DNA from: Limosilactobacillus caviae
GTDB taxonomy: Bacteria; Bacillota; Bacilli; Lactobacillales; Lactobacillaceae
Reading direction: 5' to 3'
NCBI RefSeq assembly: GCF_014635905.1
Contig: NZ_BMDS01000006.1
Span: 62,001-126,000, forward strand
Length of the DNA stretch: 64,000 bases
Shown here: positions 1 through 9,782 of the stretch, piece after piece
Layout: the number at the start of each line of letters is the position of its first letter
Position numbering within the stretch: the first letter of the stretch is position 1
The notes under the pieces: model-generated
Told to the model about the DNA's origin: nothing
Databases searched by the model: none
What the model saw: only the letters and a program-made list of their open reading frames with translations
Made by a program: the position numbers and the translations under genes

Positions 1-2
1 TT

Positions 3-374
3 ATTCCGATTGGATATGCAATGTTTATTCCACTGTTTTTCGTGAGCGTGGGGCTAAATATGCGTTTTGATAATATTAAAGAATCGATTGTCTTTGTAAT
101 TGTGATGACCATTCTTGCATGTTTAACAAAATTAATTGGCTGTGGCGCCGGGGCAAAGTTATCTGGTTTTAGTATGCCAAGCTCTTATGTTGTCGGTAGC
201 GGAATGGTTGCCCGCGGTGAAATGGGATTAATCACGGCACAAATAGGTTATGAAGCGCATCTCCTGTCGTCGATGTACTATTCTGATGTTATTACTGTAA
301 TTATTGTTGCGACCGTCTTAGCACCGTTTATTCTAAAACATGCGTTAAAACGATCAGCAAATGAACTTGAATAA
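3..374 (+). CDS. Cation:proton antiporter, C-terminal end (partial)
   Basis: The reading frame is open from the left edge, so the gene starts upstream of the window and only about 123 C-terminal residues are seen. The fragment is strongly hydrophobic and contains FVSVGLNM near its start, followed by further membrane segments and a GMVARGEMGLI stretch. These are typical of the CPA2/KefB-NapA family of Na+(K+)/H+ exchangers, which carry monovalent cations against protons across the cytoplasmic membrane. It ends in a short basic tail with no cytoplasmic TrkA-N domain. The helicase gene follows after about 12 bases, so the two may be co-transcribed. The family is clear; the ion carried cannot be read from this piece. 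Confidence 0.85.
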   Translation: MPIGYAMFIPLFFVSVGLNMRFDNIKESIVFVIVMTILACLTKLIGCGAGAKLSGFSMPSSYVVGSGMVARGEMGLITAQIGYEAHLLSSMYYSDVITVIIVATVLAPFILKHALKRSANELE

Positions 375-386
375 AGGGGACTTTTG

Positions 387-2705
387 ATGGAAAATCATGA
401 GCGAGAAATGGAGCAGGCACGAGTTGACAATGTTGAAAAACAAATCGATCAACAAGTTGCTGCGACTACTAAAGCGGTTGAAGATGCTCATCGTGAAACA
501 CGAGCAGTTGAACGTAACTATAGCGAAAATGCGTCCATTAACCGTTATGAAGTTGATGATATTGCCGAATCGCGGTCAATGATTGAACAGCAGCGACAAT
601 TGGTTTCACGGGCAGCGGAAAGTGAGTCAATTCTAAAACATCAATTAAGGACTTTAAAGAACTTGAAAGGCTCACCATATTTTGGACGAATTGATATTCA
701 AGATCCTGGAGAAAAGCAGAGTGAGACTTTGTATATTGGGACCTCGTCACTGATGAACGATGATAAAACTGAATTCTTAATTTATGATTGGCGGGCCCCT
801 ATTTCAGGTGTTTACTACAATGGAACGCTTGGTAAGGTGAATTATGAGACGCCAGCGGGGACGCAAACGACTGAACTAAAAAAGAAGCGACAATTCACTA
901 TTAAAGACGGAAGAATTACTAACATGTTTGATACTAATGAAACGGTTGGCGATGAGGTGTTGCAAGCAGCGCTCGGTAAACAAAACGACCAGTACATGCA
1001 TAATATTGTTGCAACAATCCAGAAAGAACAAAACGACATTATTCGTGATACGCGTAGTGATCTTCTGCTTGTACAAGGAGTAGCCGGTTCAGGAAAAACA
1101 TCAGCGATCCTGCAAAGAATTGCATATTTGCTTTATCATAGCCGAACAGAATTGAACGCGGATCAAATTGTCCTTTTTAGTCCGAATAACTTATTTAGTC
1201 ACTATATATCTGAAGTTTTACCAAGCCTTGGGGAACGAAACATGCGACAAGTGACGTTAGAAGGATTTATTAGGCGCCGCTTTGAAGGGTTGCAAGTTGA
1301 AACGTTATTTGAGCGGTATGAAGAACGGCAAAAACCTGATAATACGTCTCATGTTGTTGCTGATTTTATTGAGAGCGAATCCTTTATGCAAGCAATCGCA
1401 CATTATGTTGAAAAAATGACAATTGATGACTTGCAGTTTGCTGATATTCATTTTAATGGCCAAGTATTCTTTTCTGCAGAGCACATTAAAGAACTTTATA
1501 AGGAATTGCCAAAAACAATGCCTTCAGCTGATAAGTTAGTCCAACTAAAAAATAAGCTAATTCGTGAATTGCAACGGCGCGTTAAAGATGAAGCTAAAAA
1601 AGATTGGGTAGCTAAAGAATTAGATTCGCTTGACCTGCAACAATTGCATAATTTGTATGGAAAGAAATCAATTGATGATTTTAAAAACGAAGATGAGCAG
1701 TATGCTTACTTGACACGCCGACTGGCTAAACGTCGCTTACGTGTTATTGCCGATGCTGTTTATAATAATTATTTCCTTGATTTCTATAATCAGTACAATA
1801 AATTTTTACATACTGTTGAAGTACCTGAGACTATCAGTCAGCGTGAATGGGCGACGATGATTCTTACCTTCCAAGACGAAATCGAATACCATCGTTTGGA
1901 ACTGATGCACGCAGCCCCGTTGATGTATCTCCGTGATTTGATTTCTGGTTCAGGTCAGAATCGTTCTTTCCAGTATGTATTCATTGATGAGATGCAGGAT
2001 TATTCCGCAGCAGTGTTAATCTACCTGAAACATGCATTTCCACAGGCTAAATTTACCGTACTTGGCGACAGTGAACAGGCGCTGTTTAAACCGTTGCAGT
2101 TACCGGAAGAGTTGTTAAATAAACTTAGCGGCGTACTAAAAGCTAAACGACCTAACTTAATTGCATTACGACGCAGCTACCGTTCAACGACTGAGATTAC
2201 TGACTTTGCAAAGTCCCTGTTACCAGATGGCGATAAAATAATTTCGTTTACACGACACGGAAAGAAGCCGCGGTTATTAGTTCGCTATTCTGACGAAGAA
2301 AGCCAACAAAGCTTGCTGGATGAAACACGCAAACTTGCTAGTGAATATGAAACAGTAGCAATCTTAACTAAAAACCAAGAACAAGCGACTGCGGTTTATC
2401 AATTTTTACATCGGCAAAAAATTGAGGACCTGCACTTGCTAAATACTGACGACACTGAATTACCCAAGGGGATCCTTATCTTACCAATTTATTTAGCTAA
2501 GGGCCTTGAATTTGATGCAGTTTTGGCAGCAGACGTTTCTGCTAAAAACTTGGCTAATACGGATGAGGTCGGTATGATTTATACGATGGCATCTCGCGCA
2601 ATGCACGAACTAGTTCTCCTGAGCAATGGGCCGGTTAGCGATGCAATAACTGAAAAGGCAGGACGGCTGCTTACAATTGAGTACCAATTGCCAAATAAAA
2701 ATTAA
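387..2705 (+). CDS. helD: HelD-like superfamily 1 helicase / RNA polymerase recycling ATPase
   Basis: This 772-residue protein has a coiled, charged N-terminal arm, then a UvrD/Rep-type ATPase. The Walker A motif GVAGSGKTS has its lysine near residue 237. Later motifs are FIDEMQDYS (Walker B), LGDSEQALF, RRSYRST and LAKGLEFDAV. Length and motif order match HelD, which binds RNA polymerase and uses ATP to release stalled or post-termination complexes. That role is known for Bacillus HelD and inferred here. A TTG lies 3 bases upstream, but the ATG at 387 is preferred because an AAAGGGGA ribosome site sits 7 bases before it. It follows the antiporter gene closely. Confidence 0.85.
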   Translation: MENHEREMEQARVDNVEKQIDQQVAATTKAVEDAHRETRAVERNYSENASINRYEVDDIAESRSMIEQQRQLVSRAAESESILKHQLRTLKNLKGSPYFGRIDIQDPGEKQSETLYIGTSSLMNDDKTEFLIYDWRAPISGVYYNGTLGKVNYETPAGTQTTELKKKRQFTIKDGRITNMFDTNETVGDEVLQAALGKQNDQYMHNIVATIQKEQNDIIRDTRSDLLLVQGVAGSGKTSAILQRIAYLLYHSRTELNADQIVLFSPNNLFSHYISEVLPSLGERNMRQVTLEGFIRRRFEGLQVETLFERYEERQKPDNTSHVVADFIESESFMQAIAHYVEKMTIDDLQFADIHFNGQVFFSAEHIKELYKELPKTMPSADKLVQLKNKLIRELQRRVKDEAKKDWVAKELDSLDLQQLHNLYGKKSIDDFKNEDEQYAYLTRRLAKRRLRVIADAVYNNYFLDFYNQYNKFLHTVEVPETISQREWATMILTFQDEIEYHRLELMHAAPLMYLRDLISGSGQNRSFQYVFIDEMQDYSAAVLIYLKHAFPQAKFTVLGDSEQALFKPLQLPEELLNKLSGVLKAKRPNLIALRRSYRSTTEITDFAKSLLPDGDKIISFTRHGKKPRLLVRYSDEESQQSLLDETRKLASEYETVAILTKNQEQATAVYQFLHRQKIEDLHLLNTDDTELPKGILILPIYLAKGLEFDAVLAADVSAKNLANTDEVGMIYTMASRAMHELVLLSNGPVSDAITEKAGRLLTIEYQLPNKN

Positions 2706-2719
2706 ACCTGTTTATTGAC

Positions 2720-2733
2720 TAAAAACGCTTTCA
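2720..2733 (+). promoter_or_regulatory. cre-like CcpA site upstream of ndk
   Basis: The 14 bases match the catabolite-responsive consensus TGWAANCGNTNWCA at 13 positions, the only mismatch being A for G at position 2. It lies about 60 bases before the ndk start, just after a TTGACT that could be a -35 element. Binding by CcpA is inferred. Confidence 0.45.
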
Positions 2734-2792
2734 AGAATAGCTGACTTATGATAATCTAAGGACTGTAGATATAGAAAAGGAGATGCTTCGCC

Positions 2793-3236
2793 ATGGTTAA
2801 AGACGAATACACACTTGTACTAGTAAAGCCTGATGGGGTAAAGACCCGCCATATTGGAGATGTTATTACCCGAATTGAACGTAAGGGGTATAACATTGAG
2901 GCCCTTAAAATGATTGAACCATCAGAAGAAAAGCTCCGTCAGCATTATTTTGATAAAGTTGACAAGCCATTCTTCCCAGAACTTCTCGAATACATGACAG
3001 AAGGCCCGATTGTTGGAATCGTTGTTTCTGGTACTAATGTAATTCAGGCTATTCATAATATGGCAGGGGCTACTAATCCTGGTGAAGCTGAATGGGGTAC
3101 TATTCGTGGTGATTATGGTCGTGAATGGCCAGATGGCAACTTGAGAAATATTATCCATACTTCAGATAATGTCGATAGTGCTACCCGTGAAATTGGGATT
3201 TGGTTCCCAGAATTTGATATTAAAGATAAGCAGTAA
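2793..3236 (+). CDS. ndk: Nucleoside diphosphate kinase
   Basis: The 147-residue enzyme moves the gamma phosphate from ATP to other nucleoside diphosphates through a phosphohistidine. The N-terminus carries LVKPDGV, the middle has the NMAGATNPGEA and GTIRGDYG substrate-binding region, and the phospho-acceptor is His122 in NIIHTSD, where many relatives have NxxHGSD. The length is normal for the family. It starts with ATG after AAAAGGAGA. It is monocistronic: it has its own upstream region and is followed at once by a strong two-way terminator shared with the convergent methyltransferase gene. Confidence 0.95.
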   Translation: MVKDEYTLVLVKPDGVKTRHIGDVITRIERKGYNIEALKMIEPSEEKLRQHYFDKVDKPFFPELLEYMTEGPIVGIVVSGTNVIQAIHNMAGATNPGEAEWGTIRGDYGREWPDGNLRNIIHTSDNVDSATREIGIWFPEFDIKDKQ

Positions 3237-3243
3237 TAATAAA

Positions 3244-3290
3244 AAATGATAAGAGGCTGAGAAAAATTTTTTCTCAGCCTCTTATCATTT
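3244..3290. terminator. Bidirectional terminator between ndk and the methyltransferase gene
   Basis: A near-perfect hairpin of about 20 pairs is flanked by A and T runs, so it works on both strands. Its right arm overlaps the stop codon of the minus-strand methyltransferase gene. Confidence 0.9.
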
Positions 3291-4232
3291 ATGTCTTTGA
3301 AATTTTCGTTGAGCAGCTAAGGTGTTTCGTTCCCAAAAAACACCATCAGTATAGCCTTGGATAGTTTGATTGTCTTTTACCTGATTAAGCCGATACTGTC
3401 CCCATACGCAATATAACATGCTTTGTTCAATCCCTAGATAATGACGATTAAGCTTAGCGGCGGTTACGAGACTTGAACCAGAACCAGCAAAGGGGTCAAA
3501 GATAAAGTCATTTGGATTAGAACTAGCAAGGATAATCTTAGCAAGAAGTTTTTCGGGTTTTTGTGTTGGATGACCAGTATTTTCGGGCATTGACCAATAA
3601 GGAATTGAAATATCATCCCAGAAATTAGAAGGCATTGTATCACGAAAATTGCCATTTTTAGTTGATTGCCAGTCTTTAGCCATGCCATCCTGCCGATATG
3701 GTGCGACTACTTGGCGGCGCTGTTTAACTTGATTAACATTAAAAGTGTAGTTATTAGCATTGACAGTTAAGAACCAAATATCTTCCATCCCGTTTTTCCA
3801 GTTTTTTTGTGAACCGCGTCCTTTTTCGCGTTGCCAGGTAATGCGGTTTTGAATGGTGAAATTTTGTTCTAATACGGGTGCAAGGGCGATACTAGTTGCC
3901 CAATCAGAAAAGACATAGATACTAGCATTGCTTTTTAATAATGGTTTTAAAAGATCAATCCACTTCTGGGTATATGCTTGGTACTGACTTGTAGACATTT
4001 TCTTAAAGTTTAAACCGTCATATTGCTTATTAAGGTTGTAGGGAGGGTCAATTAAGGCAAGGTCAACTTGCTGTAGTGCCAAATTATTCATCACCTTAAA
4101 GGAATCGCCATTAATAATTTTATCTTGGACTGCATGTAGGTCAGAATTATTAGGCTGTAGAATTTGGTTGAGCAATTCCGGTGAAGCTTCCTTTAGTGAA
4201 AAATCAATTGTTTTGTTTCTTTTTGAGCGCAT
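3285..4232 (-). CDS. Solitary DNA methyltransferase (N6-adenine / N4-cytosine, beta type)
   Basis: The protein of 315 residues has the catalytic motif IV LIDPPYNLN near its N-terminus and the S-adenosylmethionine motif FDPFAGSGS near its C-terminus. This order defines beta-class amino-methyltransferases. The middle section should recognise the target sequence, which cannot be predicted here. No restriction endonuclease or specificity gene lies beside it; neighbours are ndk and trpS, both housekeeping. It may therefore be an orphan methylase, or one of a pair encoded elsewhere. A GTG at 4241 is possible, but the ATG at 4232 is better placed, 8 bases after GGGAG. Confidence 0.85.
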   Translation of the reverse strand: MRSKRNKTIDFSLKEASPELLNQILQPNNSDLHAVQDKIINGDSFKVMNNLALQQVDLALIDPPYNLNKQYDGLNFKKMSTSQYQAYTQKWIDLLKPLLKSNASIYVFSDWATSIALAPVLEQNFTIQNRITWQREKGRGSQKNWKNGMEDIWFLTVNANNYTFNVNQVKQRRQVVAPYRQDGMAKDWQSTKNGNFRDTMPSNFWDDISIPYWSMPENTGHPTQKPEKLLAKIILASSNPNDFIFDPFAGSGSSLVTAAKLNRHYLGIEQSMLYCVWGQYRLNQVKDNQTIQGYTDGVFWERNTLAAQRKFQRHK

Positions 4233-4330
4233 ACTAACCACTCCCGTTCGACGTTTAATATTATTATACTTGTCATATTCGGGATTGTCTTGCCTTTTTA
4301 GGGGTGATTGGATTAAAATTATAGATATTA

Positions 4331-5534
<1,204 letters not shown>

Positions 5535-5547
5535 GATCAAATTATTA

Positions 5548-5588
5548 AACGAGGTTGTGGAGTTTTTTTCATGGCCCCGTTTTTTTTC
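5548..5588 (+). terminator. Probable trpS terminator
   Basis: AACGAGG pairs with CCCCGTT using one G-U, with further weak pairing inside, followed by a run of eight T. The hairpin is less regular than others in the window. Confidence 0.55.
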
Positions 5589-5666
5589 GTGTCTCACATA
5601 GCAGAACATGGTAACATAAAAGAGATGTATTTATCCGAAAAATAATTAATTAAAGCGGAGGTGAAA

Positions 5667-6614
5667 ATGGTGGAAAACCTCGCGATTGTAGACCTCGGCT
5701 CAAACTCGGCCCGAATGGCAATTACAGAAATCACTCCTGATGGGCGGTTTCGTGAGATTCGACGAGTAAAAGAGAATACTCGTTTATCTGAGGGAATGGG
5801 ACGAGAAAAAATGTTACAAGAAAACGCAATTGAGCGAACAATTGCGGCTCTAAAACGATTTAAGAAAATCTACCAAGAGATTCCCAATATTAAAGTGCGA
5901 GCTATTACAACTGCAGCAGTACGGCAGGCACGTAACCGACAGGAATTTTTGAAGCGGGTTCAACGTGAAGTCGGAATTCATTTACAAGTCTTATCAGGGA
6001 AAAAAGAAGCATATTATGACTACTTGGGTGTTATTAGGACATTGCGGCTTAACCACTGTTTAATTTTAGATGTTGGTGGAGCGAGTTGCGAGTTGGTATT
6101 AGTTCAACAACGTAAAGCGCGCAACTTGATCTCAATCCCAGTAGGTGCTGTTAATTTGTCCGAACAATATCGGTTAAATGGTTATGTCCGTGCTGCTGAC
6201 CTTTTCCGTGCCCAGGTTGCGATGAATGAGCGATTAACTAAGATTCCATGGTTAAGATATGCGACACGGGTACCGATTGTTTTATTAGGCGGGGCTAATC
6301 GGACTTTAGCACGGATGACTCAGTCCTATCACCATCGCCATCGCCATCATCGAAACGGTTCTATCCATGGCTACCAGCTTTCTTCCCGAGTGGTATTTGC
6401 TACTTATCGTGAATTATTGAATCGTAATCTTGCTCAGCGAAAACGCATGGCGGGATTAGAACCTGAAAGAGCAGATATAATTATCGGTGGGATGCTTCCG
6501 CTTGTAACCTTACTCCAGCGAAATAGCGATGGACGAGTTATATTTTCTGAAAGCGGCGTCCGCGAGGGAATCATTACGGAGTATGTTAATCAAAGGAAGC
6601 GACACCATGAATAA
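5667..6614 (+). CDS. ppx: Ppx/GppA family exopolyphosphatase
   Basis: The N-terminus IVDLGSNSARM and the ILDVGGAS motif near residue 135 are the two phosphate-binding loops of the actin-like Ppx/GppA fold. Members cut inorganic polyphosphate from its end or convert pppGpp to ppGpp; sequence alone does not decide between these. At about 315 residues it is the short form, lacking the C-terminal HD-like domain of E. coli Ppx. It opens a tight run with mvaA and two more genes; its stop overlaps the mvaA start by 8 bases. The start is either ATG 5667 or GTG 5670, both following GGAGG. Confidence 0.85.
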   Translation: MVENLAIVDLGSNSARMAITEITPDGRFREIRRVKENTRLSEGMGREKMLQENAIERTIAALKRFKKIYQEIPNIKVRAITTAAVRQARNRQEFLKRVQREVGIHLQVLSGKKEAYYDYLGVIRTLRLNHCLILDVGGASCELVLVQQRKARNLISIPVGAVNLSEQYRLNGYVRAADLFRAQVAMNERLTKIPWLRYATRVPIVLLGGANRTLARMTQSYHHRHRHHRNGSIHGYQLSSRVVFATYRELLNRNLAQRKRMAGLEPERADIIIGGMLPLVTLLQRNSDGRVIFSESGVREGIITEYVNQRKRHHE

Positions 6615-7869
6615 TTGGCAACATGGATTTTATAAGCTTACGGCGGATGAACGTCGGCAACGCTTGGCACAGGTACGTCAGCTCTCACCAGTTGAAAAAG
6701 AAGTATTAGCAAATACAAGTTCTGACCTAGGGGATGAGCTAGTTGAAAACTATATTACGGATTATTCTTTGCCAGAGGGAGTAGCGTTAAATATAACGGT
6801 AAACGACCAGCAATATACTGTCCCGATGGTTATTGAAGAACCGTCCGTAATTGCTGCGGCAAGCAATGGTGCTCAACGTGTCAGCAAGTCAGGGGGCTTT
6901 ATAGCTCCTAAGCAGGCACGACGATTAGTTGGTCAAGTTGTTTTAGACGAGATTGATGATGTAATGGCTGCTAAAACATGGCTGCTTGCTCACCAAGATA
7001 TAATTCTAAAAATTGCTAATGAGGCCCACCCATCGATGCAAGCGCGTGGTGGCGGTGCTGAAACAATGACGGTCCGGACTCCCGGTAACTTCATTAGCGT
7101 TGACTTAGGAATTAATGTTTGTCAGGCAATGGGCGCTAATAGTGTTAATACAATGTCTGAAGCAGTCGGCAAGTGGTTAACGGCTCAAGGGTTTCATGTT
7201 ATAACAGCGATCTTAAGCAATCTGGCGACACAAAGTCTTCAAACTGCTACTTGTAAGATTGATTTCAGATATTTATCAACGACGCAAATAGATGGTAAAA
7301 CGGTTGCTAAACGTATTGCTCGTTTAAGCGATCTTGCACAGGCTGATCCTTATCGTGCCGCAACCCATAATAAGGGCATTATGAATGGTATTGATGCAGT
7401 AATGATTGCAAGCGGTAATGATTGGCGAGCAATTGAAAGCGGTGTCCATGCCTATGCAGCTCGTGATGGTCAATATCGCGGATTAAGCACGTGGCAGGTT
7501 GAAGGTAATTATTTAGTCGGAAAGATTACTTTGCCGTTACCAGTGGGAGTAGTTGGCGGCTCAATCGGATTAAATAAAATGACCAAAATAAATTACCGTA
7601 TTAGCCAAATTAAGAGTGCCGAAGAATTAGCGGCGGTAACTGCTAGTGTAGGTCTCGCTCAAAATTTGGCAGCTTTACGGGCACTAACTACTACTGGAAT
7701 TCAAGATGGGCATATGAAGTTGCAATATCGATCGTTGGCAGTTAGCGTAGGAGCAACTCCAGCTGAGGTCCCCGTGGTCGTTGCAACGTTAAAGCAACAT
7801 TCTCATGTCGACCAAGCCCTTGCTAAACAAGTACTCGCAACAATTAGAAAGGATCGAAGCAATGACTGA
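6607..7869 (+). CDS. mvaA: Hydroxymethylglutaryl-CoA reductase (class II)
   Basis: The 420-residue enzyme interconverts HMG-CoA and mevalonate, the committed step of the mevalonate route to isoprenoids. Family motifs are present: RGGGAETMTVR, LGINVCQAMGANSVNTM, NKGIMNGIDAV with the catalytic lysine, ASGNDWRAIE, and LPLPVGVVGGS. The C-terminal GHMKL carries the usual histidine. The frame is open further upstream into ppx, but the ATG at 6607 has AAAGGAAG ahead of it and gives the usual family N-terminus. It overlaps both neighbours by 8 bases, so expression is probably coupled. An ispE gene is also in this window, although mevalonate users do not need it. Confidence 0.93.
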   Translation: MNNWQHGFYKLTADERRQRLAQVRQLSPVEKEVLANTSSDLGDELVENYITDYSLPEGVALNITVNDQQYTVPMVIEEPSVIAAASNGAQRVSKSGGFIAPKQARRLVGQVVLDEIDDVMAAKTWLLAHQDIILKIANEAHPSMQARGGGAETMTVRTPGNFISVDLGINVCQAMGANSVNTMSEAVGKWLTAQGFHVITAILSNLATQSLQTATCKIDFRYLSTTQIDGKTVAKRIARLSDLAQADPYRAATHNKGIMNGIDAVMIASGNDWRAIESGVHAYAARDGQYRGLSTWQVEGNYLVGKITLPLPVGVVGGSIGLNKMTKINYRISQIKSAEELAAVTASVGLAQNLAALRALTTTGIQDGHMKLQYRSLAVSVGATPAEVPVVVATLKQHSHVDQALAKQVLATIRKDRSND

Positions 7870-8821
7870 AGAGACAATTAAATTAAATAAGGAAAATCAA
7901 GCGCTTCTAGACCAAGTTAACAGCCTTTATCCTGAAGGCAGCGTTTTTGTTCAGTTCCACGGTGATAAATCTGGTTATGTTCGTCATGATCAAGCTACCC
8001 AACAAACTATTCCAGGAGCATTAGTTATTATTGTGACTGACCTTACAGCGCCGAACTACACGGCATCCCATGAACTTCTTCATTTATTGATGCTCCTAAA
8101 AGGGTTCCCGCAAATTTTCTTCCAATTGTCATTGGGAGACAAAGAACTCGATGAACAAATGATGATTATGTCAACCGACTTATACAACGTGGCAATGCAC
8201 CGGGTAGTTGTTGCTGAACAGCGTAAGCATGGCTTTATTAACGATCAGATTGAAGAAGAATATCTGAAAGGAATCGAGCATACGCTGACCCCAGAAAAAG
8301 AAGAGGACGATGAACGAACGTTACGATTATTAACACTGTTAGATGCGCTTGTCTTCTATGGTGATAATTTATCAAAATACGAAAAAGTTTTAGAAGAAAA
8401 ATATCCGCTTGCCCTTGCTGCTGCAAAGAAAATTTATGCGGAGATTACTAACAAGCCAATTAAATCGCCCTTTGATATGCGCCGATCAATCATTAAAATC
8501 TATTCACTATTTGACCAACAAATGCAGGATTGGGGTCTGCCAGCCTTGCATAACAATGAATATACGACGCTGTCTCCTGTTCTGAGTGAAAGACAGCTTC
8601 GGTTGGAAATGCGGCAGGTCTTTGAAATCTATCATTCCGATATGAAAGAACGGGGAACTGATAAGCGGGCTTATGTCGGTCTCCGTCGTAGTGATGGTCA
8701 AAATTCATTTACTCTTCCGACACCTGCTAATAATGCCCCGGAAGAATTTAAGAAAATATATGATCAGCCTGTAAAGGAGTTTCTTGAACAAAATAGTGTT
8801 CCGTATATTGTAAGGAAGTGA
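7862..8821 (+). CDS. IpaB/EvcA-type protein with an HExxH motif
   Basis: A 319-residue protein resembling lactobacillar proteins catalogued as IpaB/EvcA family, whose role is unknown. The clearest feature is HELLH at residues 70-74, preceded by ASH, which fits the zinc-binding helix of a metalloprotease-like fold. No signal peptide or membrane segment is seen, so it should be cytoplasmic. The N-terminal 25 residues look helical and charged. It begins inside the end of mvaA (8-base overlap) with GAAAGGA ahead, and the sirtuin gene starts 5 bases after its stop. Peptidase activity is only suggested by the motif. Confidence 0.6.
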   Translation: MTEETIKLNKENQALLDQVNSLYPEGSVFVQFHGDKSGYVRHDQATQQTIPGALVIIVTDLTAPNYTASHELLHLLMLLKGFPQIFFQLSLGDKELDEQMMIMSTDLYNVAMHRVVVAEQRKHGFINDQIEEEYLKGIEHTLTPEKEEDDERTLRLLTLLDALVFYGDNLSKYEKVLEEKYPLALAAAKKIYAEITNKPIKSPFDMRRSIIKIYSLFDQQMQDWGLPALHNNEYTTLSPVLSERQLRLEMRQVFEIYHSDMKERGTDKRAYVGLRRSDGQNSFTLPTPANNAPEEFKKIYDQPVKEFLEQNSVPYIVRK

Positions 8822-8826
8822 GTTAG

Positions 8827-9525
8827 ATGGATGCAGCAATTCAGAAAACATTTGATGATGCAAAAAAGATAGTTTTCTTAACAGGAGCAGGTGTTTCAAC
8901 GGCTTCTGGGATTCCTGACTTTCGTTCTGCGAATGGTTTATATACTCAGAATCGAAATGCTGAATATTATTTAAGTCATCGTTACTTTGTTAGTGATCCA
9001 GACGGCTTCTATGAATTTTGTAAAAAGAACTTATATTTTCCTGATGCAAAGCCAAATATAATTCATCAAAAACAAGCAGCATTAACCCAGCAAGACCGTG
9101 CAGTTGTTATTACTCAAAATATTGATAATCTATATGAAGAAGCAGGAACTAAACACCTGATCGACTTTCATGGTAATTTATTCCATGTTTATTGCGAAAA
9201 ATGTCATGAGACGGTTCCAATTAGTGAGTATTTAAAGAGCCGCTTGCATCAAAAGGATAATGGTCCATTACGTCCAGATGTTGTCCTATACGATGAAGGA
9301 ATAAAACAAGAAAATATTATTAATTCCGTTAATGCAATGCAGCAGGCTGATTTAGTGGTGATTGTGGGAACTTCAATGAAAGTCTACCCATTTGCAGGTT
9401 TGCTTGACTACCGTAATTCGGAGGCAAAAGTAATTGCGATTAACCAGCAATTATTACAGTTCCCGTTTGAATTTCAGATGGTCCAAGCTGATGCAACTAA
9501 ATTCTTTAAAGAATTAAAAGTATAA
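8827..9525 (+). CDS. Sir2 family NAD-dependent protein deacylase with a reduced zinc site
   Basis: Sirtuin motifs are clear: GAGVSTASGIPDFRS binds NAD, TQNIDNL follows, and His115 in DFHGN is the catalytic base. GTSMKVYPFA is the late NAD motif. The first zinc pair CEKC (123-126) is present, but the second CxxC expected before LRPDVV is absent; that stretch reads through HQKDNGP. The protein could therefore fold without zinc or be a divergent class. It would remove acyl groups from lysine using NAD, a role inferred from the family. Last gene of the ppx-mvaA run, ending at a terminator. Confidence 0.85.
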   Translation: MDAAIQKTFDDAKKIVFLTGAGVSTASGIPDFRSANGLYTQNRNAEYYLSHRYFVSDPDGFYEFCKKNLYFPDAKPNIIHQKQAALTQQDRAVVITQNIDNLYEEAGTKHLIDFHGNLFHVYCEKCHETVPISEYLKSRLHQKDNGPLRPDVVLYDEGIKQENIINSVNAMQQADLVVIVGTSMKVYPFAGLLDYRNSEAKVIAINQQLLQFPFEFQMVQADATKFFKELKV

Positions 9526-9529
9526 AAAG

Positions 9530-9572
9530 AGAAGCTGCTATTGTCTGTTGTGACAATTAACAGCTTCTTTTT
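9530..9572. terminator. Terminator between the sirtuin gene and the small minus-strand gene
   Basis: AGAAGCTG pairs with CAGCTTCT, with extra inner pairing ATTGTC/GACAAT, followed by T5. A-rich flanks on the left let it also serve the convergent small gene. Confidence 0.85.
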
Positions 9573-9578
9573 GCTGAA

Positions 9579-9704
9579 TTATTCAAAGAAGACGACCTTC
9601 CCATCAACTTTGAATGGGAGTGCTACTAAACATGCTTCCTTCTTTTTAGTAGCATCCTTTTCTTGATAAAAAATGTGACGAATACCTTTATTCTTTAGTA
9701 GCAT
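9579..9704 (-). CDS. Small 41-residue protein of unknown function
   Basis: A complete short frame codes for 41 residues beginning MLLKNKGIRHIFYQEKD and ending KVDGKVVFFE. An AAAGGAG ribosome site lies 9 bases before the ATG, and the stop is 6 bases from a two-way terminator shared with the convergent sirtuin gene. Composition is basic in the middle (a KKK run) with alternating hydrophobic residues, so it could form a small beta-rich protein; there is one cysteine and no membrane span. I do not recognise a named family. Ribosome site, length without internal stops and terminator placement together support a real gene. Confidence 0.6.
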   Translation of the reverse strand: MLLKNKGIRHIFYQEKDATKKKEACLVALPFKVDGKVVFFE

Positions 9705-9782
9705 TTTTGATCGCTCCTTTCATACTGTTCAACTGTAAGATATCATGTTTTAGGTCCTTTTCCTAGGAAATTTAACAAGTAT

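Noticed and set aside
6529-6606. Upstream extension of mvaA into the ppx gene
   Set aside because: The extra 26 codons overlap ppx, lack a ribosome site, and the ATG at 6607 fits the family start.
7805-7861. Upstream extension of the HELLH protein into mvaA
   Set aside because: No ribosome site at that start; GAAAGGA is located correctly for ATG 7862.
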